This document shows positions 53,514-62,532 of a DNA stretch of 64,000 nucleotides, piece by piece. The notes below the pieces were generated by a model. The model ran no database searches and had not been told where the DNA came from. It was given only the letters and a program-made list of their open reading frames with translations. This DNA is from Phaeacidiphilus oryzae TH49 (GTDB lineage Bacteria > Actinomycetota > Actinomycetes > Streptomycetales > Streptomycetaceae). Numbering within the stretch: the first letter of the stretch is position 1; every line of letters begins with the position of its first letter. Made by a program: the position numbers and the translations under genes. The DNA is taken from positions 3,108,055-3,172,054 of the forward strand of contig NZ_JQMQ01000005.1 of the NCBI RefSeq assembly GCF_000744815.1. The letters are read 5' to 3'.

Positions 53514-53951
53514 TCACAACTGCGCGAGGCGCTCCAGCACCGGAGCGGCCGCGCGCAGCTGCGCCCACTCCTCGTCCTCCAGGCCCTTGGCGAGCTCGGC
53601 GAGCCACGCGTCGCGCTTCCGCTTGCTCTCCTTCATGATCTCGGCGGCCGGCTCGGTGGCGCTGACCACCACCTGCCGCCGGTCCTCGGGATGCGGCTCC
53701 CGGCGGACCAGGCCCTTGTCCTCGAGCATCGCGATGATCCGGGTCATCGAGGGCGGCTGGACGTGCTCCTTCCGCGCGAGTTCGCCGGGGGTGGCCCGGC
53801 CGCATCGCGCGAGGGTGCCGAGCACCTGCATCTCGGTGGGACTCAGCGAGCTCTCGATCTGCTGGTGCCGGAGCCGGCGGGAGAGACGCATGACCGCCGC
53901 ACGCAGGGTGGTGACGGCGGCCAGGTCTTCCTCGGCAGTCAGTTCGGCCAT
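53514..53951 (-). CDS. MarR-family transcriptional regulator
   Basis: The 145-residue winged-helix protein has LSPTEMQVLGTLARCGRATP, GELARKEHVQPPSMTRIIAM and the wing LVRREPHPEDRRQVVVS, all typical of MarR. Such dimeric repressors release DNA when they bind phenolic or antibiotic-like ligands. It is directly upstream of an MFS exporter on the same strand. A TTAG-N5-CTAA dyad and a TTAGCCT direct repeat lie in the 30 bases before its start, so autoregulation of the pair is likely. Confidence 0.93.
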   Translation of the reverse strand: MAELTAEEDLAAVTTLRAAVMRLSRRLRHQQIESSLSPTEMQVLGTLARCGRATPGELARKEHVQPPSMTRIIAMLEDKGLVRREPHPEDRRQVVVSATEPAAEIMKESKRKRDAWLAELAKGLEDEEWAQLRAAAPVLERLAQL

Positions 53952-53955
53952 GTTC

Positions 53956-53981
53956 TTAGCCTATCTCATTAGCCTGTCTAA
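53956..53981 (-). promoter_or_regulatory. Probable MarR operator
   Basis: TTAGCCTGTCTAA (53969-53981) contains the dyad TTAG/CTAA, and TTAGCCT is repeated 13 bases away at 53956. The site is unusually AT-rich for this genome and ends five bases from the marR start, so bound protein would block transcription. Confidence 0.6.
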
Positions 53982-54032
53982 AGGAAACCCGGGGGTCGAC
54001 GGCGCGCCGTTCTCGTCGGGGTCTGTGCGTAG

Positions 54033-54067
54033 ACCCCCTACTGGGGTTATCTAGGGGGTATAACCCC
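54033..54067. promoter_or_regulatory. Interleaved palindromes before the RHH/Clp-N gene
   Basis: Two perfect 8-bp inverted repeats are interlaced: ACCCCCTA (54033-54040) with TAGGGGGT (54052-54059), and GGGGTTAT (54043-54050) with ATAACCCC (54060-54067). Only one can form as a hairpin at a time; as DNA they give two overlapping operator dyads. The site lies 30-64 bases before the ATG. The gene product has a ribbon-helix-helix head, so it may bind here itself. Confidence 0.7.
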
Positions 54068-54096
54068 GAACGCACCCCAAGGGGGGCTCACAGCCC

Positions 54097-54918
54097 ATGC
54101 CGAAGATCAACGTCTATCTGCCGGACGAGCTCGCCGAGGCGGTCAAGGAGACCGGCGTCCCGGTCTCCGCGATCTGCCAGCGGGCGCTGGAGCAGGCGGT
54201 CCGGCGGGTCAGCTCGATCCGCACGGTGGTCCAGAGCGACCTCGGCGCCCCCGGCGCGGGCGACCCCGCCCCCCGGCTCTCCCGCTTCACCCGGCGCGCG
54301 GGCGAGGCCGTCCGGCTGGGCGTCCAGCGGGCGCGGAAGCGCGGCTCCGGGCTGGTGGAGACCGCGGACCTGCTCTCCGGACTGCTGCTGGAGGGCGGCA
54401 ACCTGGCGGTCCAGCTGCTGCCGTCCATGGAGGTCGAGCCCGACGAGCTCCGCCACCGCCTGGACGCCCTGCCGCCGCGCTCGGACGGCGAGGCCTCCGG
54501 GGAGACCGGGGGCAGCGAGGACGCCGGGAACGCCGGGGAGACCGCCGCCCCGCCCCAGGAGGCCCGCTTCTCCCCCGAGACCGCCGCGGCCCTCGAACTG
54601 GCCGCCCACGAGGCCCTCAGCCTGGGGCACAACTTCGTCGGCGGCGAGCACGTCCTCCTCGGCCTGATCGCCGAGCCGGACGGCGCCGCCGGCCGGATCC
54701 TGCGCGAGCTGGGCGCCGAGCTGCGGCTCACCCGCCGCACCACCTCCGCCGCCATCGCCGGCTACGCCTACCAGCAGGCGCAGGCCGCCGCCCGCAGCTC
54801 CGCCGACCCCGCCGCCGGGGCGGCCGCCGACTCCGTACGGCAGCTGCTGGCGCGGCTGGACCGGCTCGAACAGCGGCTGGACGAGCACCTCGGCGGCGCC
54901 CCGAACGCCCAGGGCTGA
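54097..54918 (+). CDS. Ribbon-helix-helix protein fused to a Clp N-terminal-like domain
   Basis: The 273-residue protein starts PKINVYLPDELAEAVKETGV followed by SAICQRALEQAVRR, a ribbon-helix-helix DNA-binding motif. Two helical repeats then resemble the Clp N (double Clp-N) domain: RRAGEAVRLGVQRARKRGSG with LLSGLLLEGGN (65-125), and LELAAHEALSLGHNFVGGEH followed by VLLGLIAEPDGAAGRI (165-215). No AAA+ module follows, so it is not a chaperone subunit by itself. A C-terminal coiled coil closes it. I infer an autoregulated transcription factor that uses the Clp-N fold to bind a protein or ligand. Confidence 0.82.
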   Translation: MPKINVYLPDELAEAVKETGVPVSAICQRALEQAVRRVSSIRTVVQSDLGAPGAGDPAPRLSRFTRRAGEAVRLGVQRARKRGSGLVETADLLSGLLLEGGNLAVQLLPSMEVEPDELRHRLDALPPRSDGEASGETGGSEDAGNAGETAAPPQEARFSPETAAALELAAHEALSLGHNFVGGEHVLLGLIAEPDGAAGRILRELGAELRLTRRTTSAAIAGYAYQQAQAAARSSADPAAGAAADSVRQLLARLDRLEQRLDEHLGGAPNAQG

Positions 54919-54959
54919 GCCCGAAGGACCCCGCCCCGGACACCGCCCCGGACGCCGAA

Positions 54960-55002
54960 CGGCGCCGCGGCCGACTGCGCGAGGCAGCCGGCCGCGGCGC
55001 CG
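54960..55002. terminator. Bidirectional hairpin terminator
   Basis: CGGCGCCGCGGCCG and its exact complement form a 14-bp stem with a 15-base loop that itself can pair CTGC/GCAG. It lies between two convergent genes and should end both transcripts. Confidence 0.8.
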
Positions 55003-55038
55003 AAGCGGGGTGGACGCGGGCGGTGGACCGAGCCGGCG

Positions 55039-56499
55039 TCAGCCGACGCCCAGCGCCTGCTCGATGGGGCCGAGCGCGAAGTAGACCACGAAGATCACGC
55101 TGACGATCCACATCATCCACGGGATCTCGCGGACCCGGCCGGTCGCCGCCTTCAGCACGGTGAAGGCGATGAAGCCGGCGCCGATGCCGCTGGTGATCGA
55201 GTACGTCAGCGGCATCACCAGCATGGTGAAGAAGACCGGGACGCCGATCGTGTAGTCGCTCCAGTCGATCGACCGGACGTGCGCGGAGAGGATCAGGAAG
55301 CCCACCGCGACCAGCGCGGGCGCCGCCGCCTGCTGCGGGACGACCAGGGCGATCGGCGAGAGGAAGAGCGCCAGGGCGAAGAGGACGCCGGTGAAGACGC
55401 TGGCCAGACCGGTCCGGGCGCCCTCGCCGACGCCGGTGGTCGACTCCACGAAGGCGGTCGACCCGGAGGAGGAGCTGACGCCGCCGAGCGCGGTGGCCAC
55501 ACCGTCGATCATCAGGACCTTGCTCATCCCCGGCAGGTCGCCGTTCTCGTCCAGCAGCCCGGCCTCCTCGGTGACGCCCATGATCGTTCCCATGGCGTCG
55601 AAGAAGGTGGAGAGGAGGATCGAGAAGACGAAGAGGATGCCGGGCAGGATCCCGACCTCCTTGAACCCGCCGAACAGGCTGAGCTTGCCCATCAGCCCGA
55701 AGTCGGGCGCGGCGACCACCTTGTGCGGCCAGGACGGGATGGTCAGGCCCCAGGAGTCGGCCGGGATGGTGGCGATGGTGTTGATGATGATCGCGACCAC
55801 GGTGACCACCGCGATGCTGATCAGCACCGCGCCGGGGACCTTACGGGCCATCAGGACCAGCATCAGCAGCACGCCGAGGACGAAGCAGAGCACCGGCCAG
55901 CCGTTGAGGTGGCCGTCCGAGCCGAGCTGGACCGGGGTGGTGGTGTGCGCGGCGTCCGGCACCCGGGAGATGAACCCGCCGTCGACCATCCCGACCATCA
56001 GGATGAACAGCCCGATGCCCATCGTGATGCCCTTGCGCAGGCCGTCCGGGATCATCGCCATGACCCGCTGCCGCAGACCGGTGGCGACCAGGATCATGAT
56101 GCAGATACCGGCCAGCGTGACCATCCCCATGGCCTCGGGCCAGGTGGTCTTGGGGGCGATCTGCAGGGAGACCATGCTGTTGACGCCGAGCCCGGCGGCG
56201 AGGGCGATCGGCACCCGGCCGATCACGCCCATCAGCAGGGTGGTGAAGGCGGCGGTGATGCAGGTGGCGGTGACCAGCTGACCGCTGCTCAGGTGGTGGC
56301 CGTACTTGTCGACCCCGCTGGAGAGGATGATCGGGTTCAGAACGATGATGTACGCCATCGCAAAGAACGTGACCACGCCACCGCGGAGCTCGCGGCCGAC
56401 GGTGGATCCGCGCTGGGTGATCTCAAAGTACCGATCGATCCAGTGGCGTGGTGGCGCGTCCTTGGGGGACAACTCCTGGGCGGCTGCCGGCGAAGACAT
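55039..56499 (-). CDS. NCS2-family purine permease (AzgA-like)
   Basis: The 486-residue protein has about 13 membrane segments and the AzgA-type landmarks ELRGGVVTFFAMAYIIVLNP, GLGVNSMVSL, MGIGLFILMVGMVDGG and VSSSSGSTAFVESTTGVGEG. It should take up adenine, guanine or hypoxanthine with protons. ATG 56499 has AGGAAG seven bases upstream; a longer in-frame start is weaker. It is transcribed alone, divergent from a DUF2530 gene. Confidence 0.92.
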   Translation of the reverse strand: MSSPAAAQELSPKDAPPRHWIDRYFEITQRGSTVGRELRGGVVTFFAMAYIIVLNPIILSSGVDKYGHHLSSGQLVTATCITAAFTTLLMGVIGRVPIALAAGLGVNSMVSLQIAPKTTWPEAMGMVTLAGICIMILVATGLRQRVMAMIPDGLRKGITMGIGLFILMVGMVDGGFISRVPDAAHTTTPVQLGSDGHLNGWPVLCFVLGVLLMLVLMARKVPGAVLISIAVVTVVAIIINTIATIPADSWGLTIPSWPHKVVAAPDFGLMGKLSLFGGFKEVGILPGILFVFSILLSTFFDAMGTIMGVTEEAGLLDENGDLPGMSKVLMIDGVATALGGVSSSSGSTAFVESTTGVGEGARTGLASVFTGVLFALALFLSPIALVVPQQAAAPALVAVGFLILSAHVRSIDWSDYTIGVPVFFTMLVMPLTYSITSGIGAGFIAFTVLKAATGRVREIPWMMWIVSVIFVVYFALGPIEQALGVG

Positions 56500-56715
56500 T
56501 GGGCTGCTTCCTCTGCAACAGGGTGGCGGGGAGAGGTGCACGGTGGTGCGAAGGGGTGGTGCGGGAACGGGCGCCGGCGCTTGCGTCGACCGGGCGACGC
56601 TGGCCGGACCGTGGGCAGCCGACCGCTTCCCGAGGAGTCAGTATGAATAGTTGTCCAGGATTGTGCTATCTGCGCGCGTAGAGATTCACCGGACCGTGCG
56701 AGATAAGCTTGCGAC

Positions 56716-56976
56716 GTGAAGGACCGGAAGAGCAGCCTGCGCCCAGCCCCGCCGCCGATCGAGGCCAACGAGGTGGCGATCACCACCGGGGGCACGATCC
56801 TCTGGCTGGTCGCCTTCGTCGTGCTGCTGCCGTTCCACAGCGCGCTGTCCGCGCATCACGCTACCTGGTGGCTCTGGACCTGCCTCTGCGGGGCCGCGCT
56901 GGGCGCCTACGGCATCCACTACACCCGAGCCCGCCGCGCCGCGCTCGCGCGCAAGCGCGCAGCAAGCGACTCCTAG
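56716..56976 (+). CDS. DUF2530 small membrane protein
   Basis: The 86-residue product has a Pro-rich cytoplasmic head (PAPPPIEANEVAITTGGTIL) and two membrane helices (about 28-46 and 54-70), ending in a basic tail. It fits the DUF2530 family of actinobacteria, whose function is not known. The GTG at 56716 follows an AT-rich AGATAAGCTTGCGAC stretch that could hold the -10 element. It is divergent from the purine permease. Confidence 0.85.
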   Translation: MKDRKSSLRPAPPPIEANEVAITTGGTILWLVAFVVLLPFHSALSAHHATWWLWTCLCGAALGAYGIHYTRARRAALARKRAASDS

Positions 56977-57293
56977 CCCGAGCGCAGCGCCGCAGGCGCA
57001 AGCAAGGGGCGCGGGGGACCGCGCGCCCAGCCCCCTACGGCGCCGCACCGGGCAACGGCATGGGGGGTCCCCCGCGCCCTTAAGGCGTGGGGAGGGTGGC
57101 AACCCGGACTCCGCCCCCGCCTGCGGCGGACTGCGCCGCCGGCCGCGCAGTTCCCCGCGCCCCTGGAATCGCCCTTCGGGCTCACGCGGGGCTCGGGGCG
57201 GCCGGCCCCGGGAAACGGTGAGAGGTCGGGCCGGGGCAGGATCCCTGGCCGACCCAGCGCGCGAGGCGCCTCCCCGCCGCATAGATTGCCCCC
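56977..57293. repeat. Intergenic stretch with inverted short interspersed repeats
   Basis: This 317-base spacer has no gene. An AAGGGGCGCGGGGGACCGCG segment at 57004 is nearly the reverse complement of the 22-base repeat at 57145-57166, which also occurs at 5123. The two can pair across about 120 bases. Just before the next gene, CATAGATTGCCCCC precedes its ATG, suggesting a -10 element and a leaderless message. Confidence 0.55.
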
Positions 57294-59807
57294 ATGGAAG
57301 CCACGTCTGACGAACCGTCGGCTCCCACGGCGGGGCCCGAGGCCACCGGACTGTCCGCTCAGGACGTCGCCGACCGCGTCGCCCGCGGTCAGGTCAACGA
57401 CGTGCCCGCACGCTCCAGCCGCTCCCTCGGCGAGATCCTCCGGGCCAACATCCTGACCCGGTTCAACGCCATCATCGGCTTCCTCTTCGTGGTCATCCTG
57501 ATCGTCGGCCCGATCCAGGACGGCCTCTTCGGCTTCATCATCGTGGCCAACACGGGCATCGGCATCGTCCAGGAGCTGCGCGCCAAGCGGACCCTGGACA
57601 GCCTGGCCGTGATCGGCGAGGCCCGCCCCCGGGTCCGCCGCGACGGCCGCACCCAGGAGGTGCCCACCGGCCGGCTGGTGCTCGGCGACCTGATCGAGCT
57701 CTCCCCCGGCGACAAGGTCCCGGTGGACGGCGACACCGTCTGGGCGGACGGACTCGAGGTGGACGAGTCCCTCCTCACCGGCGAGGCCGACCCCGTGCTC
57801 AAGCGCCCCGGCGCCCCGGTGCTCTCCGGCTCCTTCGTCGTCGCCGGCGCCGGCCTCTTCACCGCGACCAGGGTCGGCCGCGAGGCGTACGCCGCGCAGC
57901 TGGCCGAGGAGGCCTCACGGTTCACCCTGGTCCGCTCCGAGCTGCGCAGCGGGATCGACGCCATCCTCCGCTACATCACCTGGGTGCTGGTGCCGGTCGG
58001 GATCGGCCTGGTGCTCAGTCAGTTCTACGTGGACCGCAGCGATCTGCCGGAGGCGATCCGGCGGATGGTGGCCGGGATCGTGCCCATGGTGCCGGAGGGC
58101 CTGGTGCTGCTGACCTCGATGGCGTTCGCCATCGGGGTGGTCCGGCTGGGCCGCCGGCAGTGCCTGGTGCAGGAGCTGCCCGCGATCGAGGGCCTGGCCC
58201 GGGTGGACACCGTCTGCCTGGACAAGACCGGCACCCTCACCGAGGGCGGGATGGACCTCTCCGAGGTCCGGCCCCTCGGCACCGGGGCAGACCTGACCGG
58301 GCCCCGGATCCGCGAGGTGCTCGGCGAGCTCGGCGTCGCCGAGCCACGGCCCAACCCCAGCCTGCGGGCGATCGCCGAGGCCTGCCCGGCCCCGGAGGGC
58401 TGGCGGGTGCTGGCCGACGCCCCCTTCTCCTCGGCCCGCAAGTGGTCGGGGGCGCGGCTCGCGGCCCCGGACGGCGCGGAGTCCACCTGGCTGCTGGGCG
58501 CCCCGGACGTGCTGCTGCCGGCCGGCCACCCGATCCTCGGCGAGGTGGACGAGCTGGGCGCGCAGGGCCTGCGGGTGCTGCTGCTCGGCCGGACGGACCG
58601 TCCGCTGGACGCGCCGGAGCCGGCGGCGGGCCTGCGCCCGGCGGCGCTGGTCGTCCTGCGGCAGCGGATGCGGCCGGACGCCGGGGACACCCTGGAGTAC
58701 TTCCGCCGGCAGGAGGTCGCCGCCAAGGTGATCTCCGGGGACAACGCGGTCTCGGTCGGCGCGGTCGCCCGGGCGCTGGGCCTGCCGGGTGCGGAGAGCC
58801 CGGTGGACGCCCGGCGGCTGCCCGCCGAGCGGGCCGAGATGGCCCCGACCGTGGACGGCCACAGCGTCTTCGGCCGGGTCACCCCGCAGCAGAAGCGGGA
58901 GATGGTGGGCGCGCTCCAGTTGCGCGGCCGGCATGTGGCGATGACCGGCGACGGCGTCAACGACGTGCTGGCGCTGAAGGACGCGGACATCGGGGTGGCG
59001 ATGGGCTCCGGCAGCGAGGCCACCCGGGCGGTGGCCCAGATCGTGCTGCTCGACGACCGGTTCGCGACGCTGCCCGACGTGGTCGCGGAGGGCCGCCGGG
59101 TGATCGGCAACATCACCCGGGTGGCCAACCTCTTCCTGGTCAAGACGGTGTACTCGGTGCTTCTCGCCGTGCTGGTGGCGGGCTTCCGGGTGCCGTACCC
59201 GTTCCTCCCCCGGCACTCGACGGTGCTGTCCGGGCTGACCATCGGCATCCCGGGGTTCTTCCTGGCGCTCGCGCCGAACACCGAGCGGGCCCGGCCGGGG
59301 TTCGTCCGCCGGGTGCTGCGGTTCGCCGTCCCCTGCGGTCTGATCGCGGGGGCGGCGACCTTCGCCTCCTATCTGCTGGCCCGTGCGGACCACAGGACCG
59401 GGCGGGTCGCCGACACCAGCGTGGCCACCCTGGTGCTCTTCCTGCTGGCGCTCTGGGTGCTGGTGATCATCGCGCGGCCGTACACCTGGTGGCGGGTGCT
59501 GCTGGTGGTGGGGATGGCGGTGCTGTTCGGCCTGGTCCTGGTGGTGCCGCCGGCCAAGGACTTCTTCCAGCTGGACCTGGAGGGCTGGCGGGACCCGTGG
59601 GAGGGGGTCGCCATCGCGGCGGCCGGCTGCGCGGCGATGGAGTTCGCCTGGCGCGCGGTCGCCCGCCTCGGCGAGCGCCGCGACGCCGAGCGCGCCCGGC
59701 GGGACGGCCGGCGGAGCTCCTCAGAGGACGGCTCGCGAGACGCCTCGCGGGAAACCGAACGTGAGACCGGTCACGAGGTCGAACGCGAGGGCCGCCGCGA
59801 CGGCTGA
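57294..59807 (+). CDS. P-type cation-transporting ATPase
   Basis: The 837-residue pump has the full P-type plan: actuator motif DESLLTGEADPV, a PMVPEGLVLLTSMAFAIGVV core helix, the phosphorylation site DKTGTLT with Asp near 309, and the hinge GDGVNDVLALKDADIGVAMG. It has about ten membrane segments. Core helix 4 has PEGL rather than a CPC motif, so it is not a copper/zinc pump; the layout resembles the CtpE group linked to calcium in mycobacteria. The C-terminal tail is strongly charged. The ATG is seven bases after a TAGATT that may be a -10 element. It stands alone. Confidence 0.92.
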   Translation: MEATSDEPSAPTAGPEATGLSAQDVADRVARGQVNDVPARSSRSLGEILRANILTRFNAIIGFLFVVILIVGPIQDGLFGFIIVANTGIGIVQELRAKRTLDSLAVIGEARPRVRRDGRTQEVPTGRLVLGDLIELSPGDKVPVDGDTVWADGLEVDESLLTGEADPVLKRPGAPVLSGSFVVAGAGLFTATRVGREAYAAQLAEEASRFTLVRSELRSGIDAILRYITWVLVPVGIGLVLSQFYVDRSDLPEAIRRMVAGIVPMVPEGLVLLTSMAFAIGVVRLGRRQCLVQELPAIEGLARVDTVCLDKTGTLTEGGMDLSEVRPLGTGADLTGPRIREVLGELGVAEPRPNPSLRAIAEACPAPEGWRVLADAPFSSARKWSGARLAAPDGAESTWLLGAPDVLLPAGHPILGEVDELGAQGLRVLLLGRTDRPLDAPEPAAGLRPAALVVLRQRMRPDAGDTLEYFRRQEVAAKVISGDNAVSVGAVARALGLPGAESPVDARRLPAERAEMAPTVDGHSVFGRVTPQQKREMVGALQLRGRHVAMTGDGVNDVLALKDADIGVAMGSGSEATRAVAQIVLLDDRFATLPDVVAEGRRVIGNITRVANLFLVKTVYSVLLAVLVAGFRVPYPFLPRHSTVLSGLTIGIPGFFLALAPNTERARPGFVRRVLRFAVPCGLIAGAATFASYLLARADHRTGRVADTSVATLVLFLLALWVLVIIARPYTWWRVLLVVGMAVLFGLVLVVPPAKDFFQLDLEGWRDPWEGVAIAAAGCAAMEFAWRAVARLGERRDAERARRDGRRSSSEDGSRDASRETERETGHEVEREGRRDG

Positions 59808-59917
59808 CGCGGCCCGGGTCCGGCGGCTACGGTGGGGCGCGAACGCCGCCCGGGAGGCCGTAGGCTGCGGATTCCCGAGCGACCCGCTCAGCAGAGCGAT
59901 CCAGGATTCATGGGGGG

Positions 59918-61387
59918 ATGGTGGGCGCGGTGGCCCGAACGCTGCCGGAGGCCGAGGGCGCCGAGGAGCGCATCGCGGGCCCGCTCCAACGCACCCGGCG
60001 GCTGCCCGCCGTGACGCCCCATCTCGCGCTCGCCGCACTGGCCTTCGCCGCGTACGCGACCCTGGAGATCGCCCGCTATCTGCGCTTCGCCCAGATGTCC
60101 TGGGACCTGGCGATATTCGTCCAGGAGGTACGCGGCTACGCCGGGCTGCACGCGCCGATCGCGGACATCAAGGGCCCCGGCTTCGACATCCTGGGCGATC
60201 ACTTCAGCCCGATCGTCGCCCTCCTCGCCCCCTTCTACCGCGCCTTCCCGACCCCGGTGACGCTGCTGGTCGGCCAGTCGCTGCTGTTCGCGGTCTCGGT
60301 GGGGATCGTCTCGGCCACCGCGGCGCGCTTCCTCGGCCGCGCCCGCGGGCTCGCCCTCGGGCTGGCCTACGGGGCCTCCTGGGGGCTGCTGAACGCGGTC
60401 GACTTCGACTTCCACGAGATCTGCTTCGCCCTCCCGCTGCTCGCCCTGGTGCTGCGGGCGCTGCTGCTGGAGCGCTGGACGGCGGCAGCGCTGTGGTCGC
60501 TGCCGCTGCTGCTGGTCAAGGAGGACCTGGGGCTGACCGTGGCCGCGGTCGGCGTGCTGATCGCGGCCCGCGGCCGGGACGACGCCCGGGCCAGGACCAC
60601 CGGCGCCGGGCTCGCCCTGGTCGGCGCGGGCGCGCTGCTGCTGACCGTCTACGTGCTGATCCCGCACTTCAACGCGGAGGGCAGCTACCCGTACTGGAAC
60701 AAGCTGCCCGGCGGGGGGCTCTCCGGCACCGGGCCGCTGACGCTGCTGCGCCATCTGTTCTGGCCCGGGGTCAAACTCACCACCCTGGCCTGGACGGTGG
60801 GGATCACCGGCTTCCTCGCCCTGCGCTCGCCGCTGCTGCTGCTCGCCGTGCCCACCCTGCTCTGGCGGTTCGCCTCGGACAACGCCATGTACTGGGGCCG
60901 GAGCTGGCACTACAGCGCGGTGCTGATGCCGATCGTCTTCCTCGCCCTGGTGGACGGGGTGCTTCGGGCCGAGGGCTCGCGCCTCCCCGCGCTGCGCGGC
61001 TACGCGCGGGCGGCGGTGCCGCTCGCCGCCGGGATCGCGGCGGCGCTCTCCCTCACCTCGCCGCTGCACAGTCTGGTCGACCCGGCCACCTACCGCCCCG
61101 GGGCGCACGGCGAGGCGGCGAACCGGGCGGTGGCGGCGGTGCCGCGGGGGGTGACGGTGGAGAGCGACATCACGCTGCTCTCGCACCTGGCCGCGCGGGA
61201 CGACGCCTACTGGGTCGGCGGCAGCACCCGCACCCCGCCGCAGTACCTGGCCCTGGACCTGTCCAGCGGCTGGTCGCCGGGGCCGCCGGACGACCTCCCC
61301 GGGTACGCCCGCCAGCTCCACCCGGGCACCCAGTGGTCGGTGGTCTTCCGCGAGGGCGGGCTGGCCGTCCTCAAGCGGACCTCCTGA
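59918..61387 (+). CDS. DUF2079 multi-pass membrane protein
   Basis: The 489-residue protein has about ten hydrophobic segments and the DUF2079 signature pieces: QMSWDLAIFVQEVRGYAGLH near the first extracytoplasmic loop, LGDHFSPIVALLAPFYRAF and NAVDFDFHEICFALPLLALV. The DH and FDFHE motifs lie on the outer face, as in GT-C-like enzymes, to which the family may be distantly related. The last 110 residues form an outer domain. ATG 59918 was taken; it is preceded by GGGGGG. The stop lies seven bases from the convergent DUF4229 gene. Confidence 0.88.
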   Translation: MVGAVARTLPEAEGAEERIAGPLQRTRRLPAVTPHLALAALAFAAYATLEIARYLRFAQMSWDLAIFVQEVRGYAGLHAPIADIKGPGFDILGDHFSPIVALLAPFYRAFPTPVTLLVGQSLLFAVSVGIVSATAARFLGRARGLALGLAYGASWGLLNAVDFDFHEICFALPLLALVLRALLLERWTAAALWSLPLLLVKEDLGLTVAAVGVLIAARGRDDARARTTGAGLALVGAGALLLTVYVLIPHFNAEGSYPYWNKLPGGGLSGTGPLTLLRHLFWPGVKLTTLAWTVGITGFLALRSPLLLLAVPTLLWRFASDNAMYWGRSWHYSAVLMPIVFLALVDGVLRAEGSRLPALRGYARAAVPLAAGIAAALSLTSPLHSLVDPATYRPGAHGEAANRAVAAVPRGVTVESDITLLSHLAARDDAYWVGGSTRTPPQYLALDLSSGWSPGPPDDLPGYARQLHPGTQWSVVFREGGLAVLKRTS

Positions 61388-61394
61388 CGGAGCG

Positions 61395-61787
61395 TCAGCC
61401 GGCGGCCCGGTTGGCCTCGTCGACCTCGTCCTCGGCCGCGTTCTGGGCGGCGATCCGCTGCGCCATGGTCATCTTCCCGGGGCGGGACTCCCGCCGCTCC
61501 TTCACCCGCTGCACGCCCGTGGTGATCTGCTCGGACATCGCGTTCCGCTGCCGGTTCAGCGCCACATAGCTGATCGGCGCCGAGACCACGGCCGCGATCA
61601 GCAGCAGGAAGATGGCCCCGCTCGCCCCGGCCACCGGGATGATGTGCGCCAGCGCCAGCAGCCAGCACACCAGGAAGCAGGCCAGGAAGATCGTCACTCG
61701 CATGGACGTGTAGCGGAGGGTGGCATGCCTGGCGCTCACCGGCGCGGCGGCCTGTGCGGTCTCCGTGGCTGCGTCCTTGGTCGTCAC
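61395..61787 (-). CDS. DUF4229 small membrane protein
   Basis: The 130-residue product has two membrane helices (about 30-52 and 55-75: VTIFLACFLVCWLLALAHII, IFLLLIAAVVSAPISYVAL) and then a long basic cytoplasmic tail, the pattern of the DUF4229 family. The function is unknown. GTG 61787 follows GAAGGGG. In streptomycetes I recall this family near mqnE, as here, with a GNAT gene between them. Confidence 0.87.
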   Translation of the reverse strand: MTTKDAATETAQAAAPVSARHATLRYTSMRVTIFLACFLVCWLLALAHIIPVAGASGAIFLLLIAAVVSAPISYVALNRQRNAMSEQITTGVQRVKERRESRPGKMTMAQRIAAQNAAEDEVDEANRAAG

Positions 61788-61857
61788 TCGCGTCCCCTTC
61801 TCAAGGTGTGGCCCTACCAGTCAAGCACGGACGGAACACCCGATCTTGCGGGGGGCC

Positions 61858-62400
61858 TCAGTCCAGGGCGAGCCACATGTGAACGTCGTCGCGGTCGTCG
61901 CCGGGGGCGACGCGTATCGCGCCGGGTATCCGCCCGACCTCCTTGTAGCCGCCCCGGGCGTAGAACCGCTCCAGGCCCAGGCCGCCGCGCAGGGTCAGCT
62001 TCATCCCGGCGAGCCCCATCCGGCGGCCGACCCGCTCGACCTCGGCCAGCAGCTGGAGGCCGTAGCCGCGGCCCTGGAAGTCCGGGTGCACCATCAGCCG
62101 CTTGAGCAGCCGCCAGTGCGACATCAGCTCGAAGCGCAGATCGGTGACGAAGACCACCGCGGCCAGCCGGCCGGTGCCCGGCTCGCGGCCGATCAGCAGC
62201 CGGTCCGGGCCCTCGCCGGCCGCACCGAGCCCGGCGAACTGCCACTCGGCGGTGGGCCGCACCTCCTCCGCCGTGACGGGGGGCACGAAGCCGACCGCCC
62301 CGCCCGCGTTGGTCACGTCCGCCCAGAGGGCGGTGACCTCCGCGCGCAGGGCGGGGGTGAGCTCGGGGTCGAGGGTGAAGTCCAGGGGCTGCTGCGACAT
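61858..62400 (-). CDS. GNAT-family N-acetyltransferase
   Basis: The 180-residue protein has a GNAT fold: VFVTDLRFELMSHWRLLKRL, then the acetyl-CoA loop HPDFQGRGYGLQLLAEVERV and AGMKLTLRGGLGLERFYARG. The start is ATG 62400. The N-terminal SQQPLDFTLDPELTPALRAE helix precedes the fold. Substrate is unknown. It lies 117 bases downstream of mqnE on the same strand. Confidence 0.88.
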   Translation of the reverse strand: MSQQPLDFTLDPELTPALRAEVTALWADVTNAGGAVGFVPPVTAEEVRPTAEWQFAGLGAAGEGPDRLLIGREPGTGRLAAVVFVTDLRFELMSHWRLLKRLMVHPDFQGRGYGLQLLAEVERVGRRMGLAGMKLTLRGGLGLERFYARGGYKEVGRIPGAIRVAPGDDRDDVHMWLALD

Positions 62401-62485
62401 GCTGCGAGCCTAACCGCCGGCACCCGCGGGCCCTCCGGGACCTCGGTCCCCGATCGATCGGCCCCGCAGCGGTCGGCTCCGCAAC

Positions 62486-62532
62486 GGTCAGACCGGCATC
62501 GGTCAGACCGGCAGCGGTCAGACCCGCATCGG
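62486..62532. repeat. 15-bp tandem repeat spanning the mqnE stop codon
   Basis: Three consecutive units close to GGTCAGACCGGCATC run from about 62486. The stop codon of mqnE (TGA at 62520-62518) lies in the last unit, and the other units carry a TGA in the same phase. Confidence 0.7.
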
